A DNA stretch of 14,416 nucleotides from an uncultured Polyangiaceae bacterium (lineage in GTDB: Bacteria; Myxococcota_A; Polyangia; Polyangiales; Houyiibacteriaceae). A program made the translations under genes and the position numbers. The stretch covers positions 1 to 14,416 of the forward strand of contig CAMYMX010000028.1 of the NCBI GenBank assembly GCA_947259605.1. The letters are read 5' to 3'. How positions within the stretch are numbered: position 1 is the first letter of the stretch; each line of letters begins with the position of its first letter. Positions 11,937 through 14,416 of the stretch are shown here, one piece after another. The notes under the pieces are model-generated. The model ran no database searches. It was not told the DNA's origin and saw only the letters and a list, made by a program, of their open reading frames with translations.

Positions 11937-12803
11937 ATGGAGCCGTCAGCGCTCACTCCTGCCGAGTTCGACGGCATTCGCACCAACCGATACCGGCCAC
12001 GTCTTCCGTGGGCGCGTATCGGTTTCGTCGTTTTGCTGGCCGCGCTCATCGCTGGGGCGTATTTCTGGCGTCAGAAGGTCCGGGCCGACGAGCTCAGAAG
12101 CCGCATTGAGGCCCTTCACGTTGAGCGGGTCCTCCCGGTGCTCGACAAGCTCGACGCCACTCGTGCAGAGCTCGAGGAAAAGGCGCTTGGAGCGAAATCC
12201 GGCGCGGCAAACCGCTTGGTCGAAGCCCAAGTGCGACTTTCCGCCCTCCATGACGAGAAAGTGGTGTACCTCAAAGTTCGCGCGCCGGAGCTCGCTTCCG
12301 AGAATGCGTTACGGACCGCGATCCAGACCGAGGAGGAGGACGCAATCGGCCCGTGCCTAGGTCTGGAGCTGACTCCCCTTTCGGCGCTCTCGGAGGTGCC
12401 TGAAGTCCTCACGCCCAAGTGGCTCGCGCGAATCCACGACACCAACGACATGCAGCGGCTCTCCGTGCGCGAAGAGCAGCTCGCTCGAGCGATCGAACGC
12501 GAGCTCCCGGCGCTCGAGAAGCGCGTGCCCGTCGACTATTTCCTGCTGTTGTTGGTGCAGGGCAAGAGCCGGCTACGGGACCCCGTCGACGTCTTCCTCT
12601 GGAACCTCGAGCAGGACAAGCTCGTCTTGCGTTCCCGGACCGAAAACCGCGGCCGCTTGATCACGGTCCGCAGCCAAATTGGACCCAATGTCGACCCTGC
12701 CAAAGCCGCTGGCGATCCGATCGTCACCGCCGACTGTTCCATTGCAGCGCACATCAAGGCGCAGCTGGGGGAGCCGACGATGGATCTGGCAACGCGGGAC
12801 TGA
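11937..12803 (+). CDS. Single-pass membrane protein of unknown function, last gene of the plus-strand ExbB/ExbD operon
   Basis: The 288-residue protein is not recognised. It has a short basic cytoplasmic N-terminus (RTNRYRPRLPWAR), one membrane helix (IGFVVLLAALIAGAYFW, 28-44) and a large presumably periplasmic domain. The first part of that domain is a charged helical stretch likely to be a coiled coil (about 47-110: RADELRSRIEALHVERVLPVLDK and so on). A mixed domain with two Cys (140 and 267) follows. The positive-inside rule supports an N-in, C-out topology. It starts 24 bp after the ExbD gene on the same strand, so it is probably co-transcribed and may link the motor to the periplasm or outer membrane, as TonB and TolA do. 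It has no TonB-type Pro-rich spacer. Its last 50 bp overlap the convergent metallopeptidase gene. Confidence 0.85.
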   Translation: MEPSALTPAEFDGIRTNRYRPRLPWARIGFVVLLAALIAGAYFWRQKVRADELRSRIEALHVERVLPVLDKLDATRAELEEKALGAKSGAANRLVEAQVRLSALHDEKVVYLKVRAPELASENALRTAIQTEEEDAIGPCLGLELTPLSALSEVPEVLTPKWLARIHDTNDMQRLSVREEQLARAIERELPALEKRVPVDYFLLLLVQGKSRLRDPVDVFLWNLEQDKLVLRSRTENRGRLITVRSQIGPNVDPAKAAGDPIVTADCSIAAHIKAQLGEPTMDLATRD

Positions 12804-14416
12804 CCGCCCGGGTCTGCGCGTAGTCGATTCGTTCGAGCCAGCGCTGAGCTTCAGCTCGGGCGGCGCGGCTGGTGCCCGCGCGAGCCCTCCAAGTCGCGGC
12901 GGACTGGCCGTAATCACCGTTGGCGAAGAAGGTGATCCCGAGAAGGCGGCTCAGCTCTTGATCGAGGCGAAGGCTCGGCAAGCCGAGCCGCTTCGCATCT
13001 TGGAGCAGCGGAAGCGCGAGCGCGTAGCGACTTGCGCTCATCAACTGTCGGGCCTCGAGATACGGCCCGAGACCATCGTCCCGAATCGCTGCCAGCGAAT
13101 GTGCGAGGTGAACGACGACCGGGCTCGGCGAGCGGCCGAGGAAGATCTCGTAGAGCAGCTTGCGCTGCGCGTCGGTGGCTTCGAGGGCGAGCTTCTTCAC
13201 TTCGCTTTGCCGAGCGGCGCCGTCGGTGCGCGGGATGTTCAGCAGCTCCCCGTAGAGCGCGTCCGCCTCCGCCAACTTGCCGAGCGTCCAATGCGCATCT
13301 GCGTATTGCTCCAGGGCGGCGGCCACGATTGGCTTGGGGGCGTTCATTGTCGCCCGAAGCGCCTCGAGGGTCGCCAACGCCTCGGCGTCGCGTCCGTCCC
13401 GAGCGAGGGCGCCCACCAGGATGGCCCGGGCCTGCGCCTCCTGCTCGTCGATGTCCAGAATGGCGCGACAGGTCTCGATCGTACGGAGGTCGTCGCGGGC
13501 GGCTGCATCGCCGGCCAGGTCGGCCCTCAGCTTTGCGAGCTCGTGAGGACAGACCGACGAGAAGATGCTGGGCCTTGCCAGCGCCACCTCGGCCACGCCG
13601 CGCTCCGTCGGCGTCACCGGTACCTCTTCGAGGTAGGCGTGCCAGTTCCCTTCCAGCTCGTCCAAGTCGTCGACCTCGCCGCGACGGTACGTTTCGAGAA
13701 GCGCTTCCATCCCGCGGGTCGCGATCAGAAAGCGAATCAAGGACCCCGCGGCCATGTATGCGCGCCGTGCGGGGAGAGCGCTGAAGCGCACGCTCATGAC
13801 GGCGGCCGCTGAAGGAAGCTCGTTTCGGTCCATCATGATCCTGGACCACTGGTCGGGGTCGAGCTCATCCCGGACGTCCCAAGCGAGGGCGACCGCGGCG
13901 CCTTCGACGATGCCTGGGTTCGGAACCAGGCCTCCGAGCGTCCCTGCGATGGCGAAAGGCCCGCGCCCTGCCTCCGCGAGCACCGCGTGCACGACTTCGT
14001 GTCCGAGCACCGGATGCGGCCAGTGCGACATCTGCAGATAGACCTCGCGTCGCCAGGGCTTGGCGATCAGCGTCCGCCCGACGCCAATGAGGTCTTTCTT
14101 CTCGTTCTGGTTCCGAAAGAAATAGGCGGTGACCGGCTCCTCCGACGAGAGACCGGTTAGAGATCGAACGCGCTCGACCTGGAAGTCGCAGTCCTCCAGC
14201 AAGCGAATGGCATCCTCGGGGGTCGTTTCGCGCGGCATGTGCACGACGCAGTGCGCCCCGCGCTCCGTCTTTCCGAGCCGTTCGACCAAATACTGCTCAC
14301 TCACCGAGTGTCCGAGCTCGTTGCCTTGCCAATACGACGCCGCGACGACGCCCAAGGCCCCGACACAGGCCGCAATCGCAGCGATCTGGGATCGACCCCG
14401 GCCGCGTAGTCCGAGC
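12754..14416 (-). CDS. Membrane-anchored HExxH zinc metallopeptidase with TPR-like repeats (5' truncated)
   Basis: The frame is open from the stop at 12754 to the window edge, so the true start lies beyond it. A TTG at 14355 is unlikely to be the start because a hydrophobic segment (SQIAAIAACVGALGVVAASYW) is encoded across it and should be the membrane anchor or signal peptide. Numbered from that TTG, the zinc motif HEVVH is at 119-123 (bases 13987-14001). Glu151 in GIVEGAAVALAW, 28 residues after the motif, is the likely third ligand, as in gluzincin (peptidase MA-like) enzymes. The rest is helical with TPR-like pairs at about 305-375 and 430-500 (for example AILVGALARDGRDAEALATLEAL). The C-terminus is Pro/Ala-rich. 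It probably acts in the periplasm; substrates are unknown. The 3' end overlaps the convergent gene by 50 bp. Confidence 0.85.
   Translation of the reverse strand, partial: LGLRGRGRSQIAAIAACVGALGVVAASYWQGNELGHSVSEQYLVERLGKTERGAHCVVHMPRETTPEDAIRLLEDCDFQVERVRSLTGLSSEEPVTAYFFRNQNEKKDLIGVGRTLIAKPWRREVYLQMSHWPHPVLGHEVVHAVLAEAGRGPFAIAGTLGGLVPNPGIVEGAAVALAWDVRDELDPDQWSRIMMDRNELPSAAAVMSVRFSALPARRAYMAAGSLIRFLIATRGMEALLETYRRGEVDDLDELEGNWHAYLEEVPVTPTERGVAEVALARPSIFSSVCPHELAKLRADLAGDAAARDDLRTIETCRAILDIDEQEAQARAILVGALARDGRDAEALATLEALRATMNAPKPIVAAALEQYADAHWTLGKLAEADALYGELLNIPRTDGAARQSEVKKLALEATDAQRKLLYEIFLGRSPSPVVVHLAHSLAAIRDDGLGPYLEARQLMSASRYALALPLLQDAKRLGLPSLRLDQELSRLLGITFFANGDYGQSAATWRARAGTSRAARAEAQRWLERIDYAQTRAVSPALPDPSSAPPAAP

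Noticed and set aside
12679..13812. 377-codon plus-strand open frame opposite the metallopeptidase
   Set aside because: It is antisense to the HExxH/TPR protein, has no motif of its own, and begins inside the preceding gene.

Overview
The window comes from a high-GC, gene-dense bacterial chromosome, most likely a myxobacterium (Myxococcota). The clues are a MYXO-CTERM-like tail on the first protein (Cys, hydrophobic segment, Arg cluster), duplicated ExbB/ExbD motor sets, an Hsp70 paralogue, and GC-driven long antisense ORFs. No rRNA, tRNA, CRISPR array or insertion sequence was recognised.

Layout. 1-379: 3' end of a secreted or anchored MYXO-CTERM-type protein (+). 360-821: Bcp-type peroxiredoxin (-). 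1076-3641: an oxygenase module with a Rieske non-heme iron oxygenase (+), a SnoaL-like protein coupled to it (+), and a convergent ferredoxin reductase with a C-terminal plant-type [2Fe-2S] domain (-). 3773-4978: an Hsp70 nucleotide-binding domain with no substrate-binding domain (+). 4987-6166: a TerB-like protein and an MscS channel (-). 6359-7654: a complete E2 acyltransferase of a 2-oxoacid dehydrogenase (+), without E1 or E3 beside it. 7655-7981: a structured, G/C-skewed non-coding spacer. 7982-9786: ExbB-ExbD-ExbD (-). 9787-10218: divergent promoter region. 10219-11912: a second ExbB-ExbD-ExbD set (+), followed by a single-pass membrane protein of unknown function (11937-12803). 12754-14416: a membrane-anchored HExxH metallopeptidase with TPR-like repeats (-), truncated by the window edge.

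Most notable point. The Rieske oxygenase and the reductase lie on opposite strands about 2.6 kb apart, yet the same 14-bp palindromic word (TGAAACACGTTCTA) overlaps the predicted promoter of each. The word fits the TNNAACNNGTTNNA operator consensus that I recall for the TetR-family steroid regulator KstR. The oxygenase has the sequence hallmarks of the steroid-active Neverland/DAF-36 and KshA families, and the reductase resembles KshB. Together they suggest a co-repressed two-component steroid or sterol oxygenase. The substrate and the regulator are inferred, and no regulator gene is in the window.

The second theme is two back-to-back motor cassettes, each with one ExbB/TolQ-like protein and two ExbD/TolR-like proteins. 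This is the subunit composition of the Myxococcus AglRQS motor, and the two cassettes have diverged strongly. All four ExbD-like proteins keep the membrane Asp. The cassettes diverge from a 432-bp region holding a predicted sigma70-type promoter for each direction, and a long dyad symmetry at the predicted start of the + transcript.
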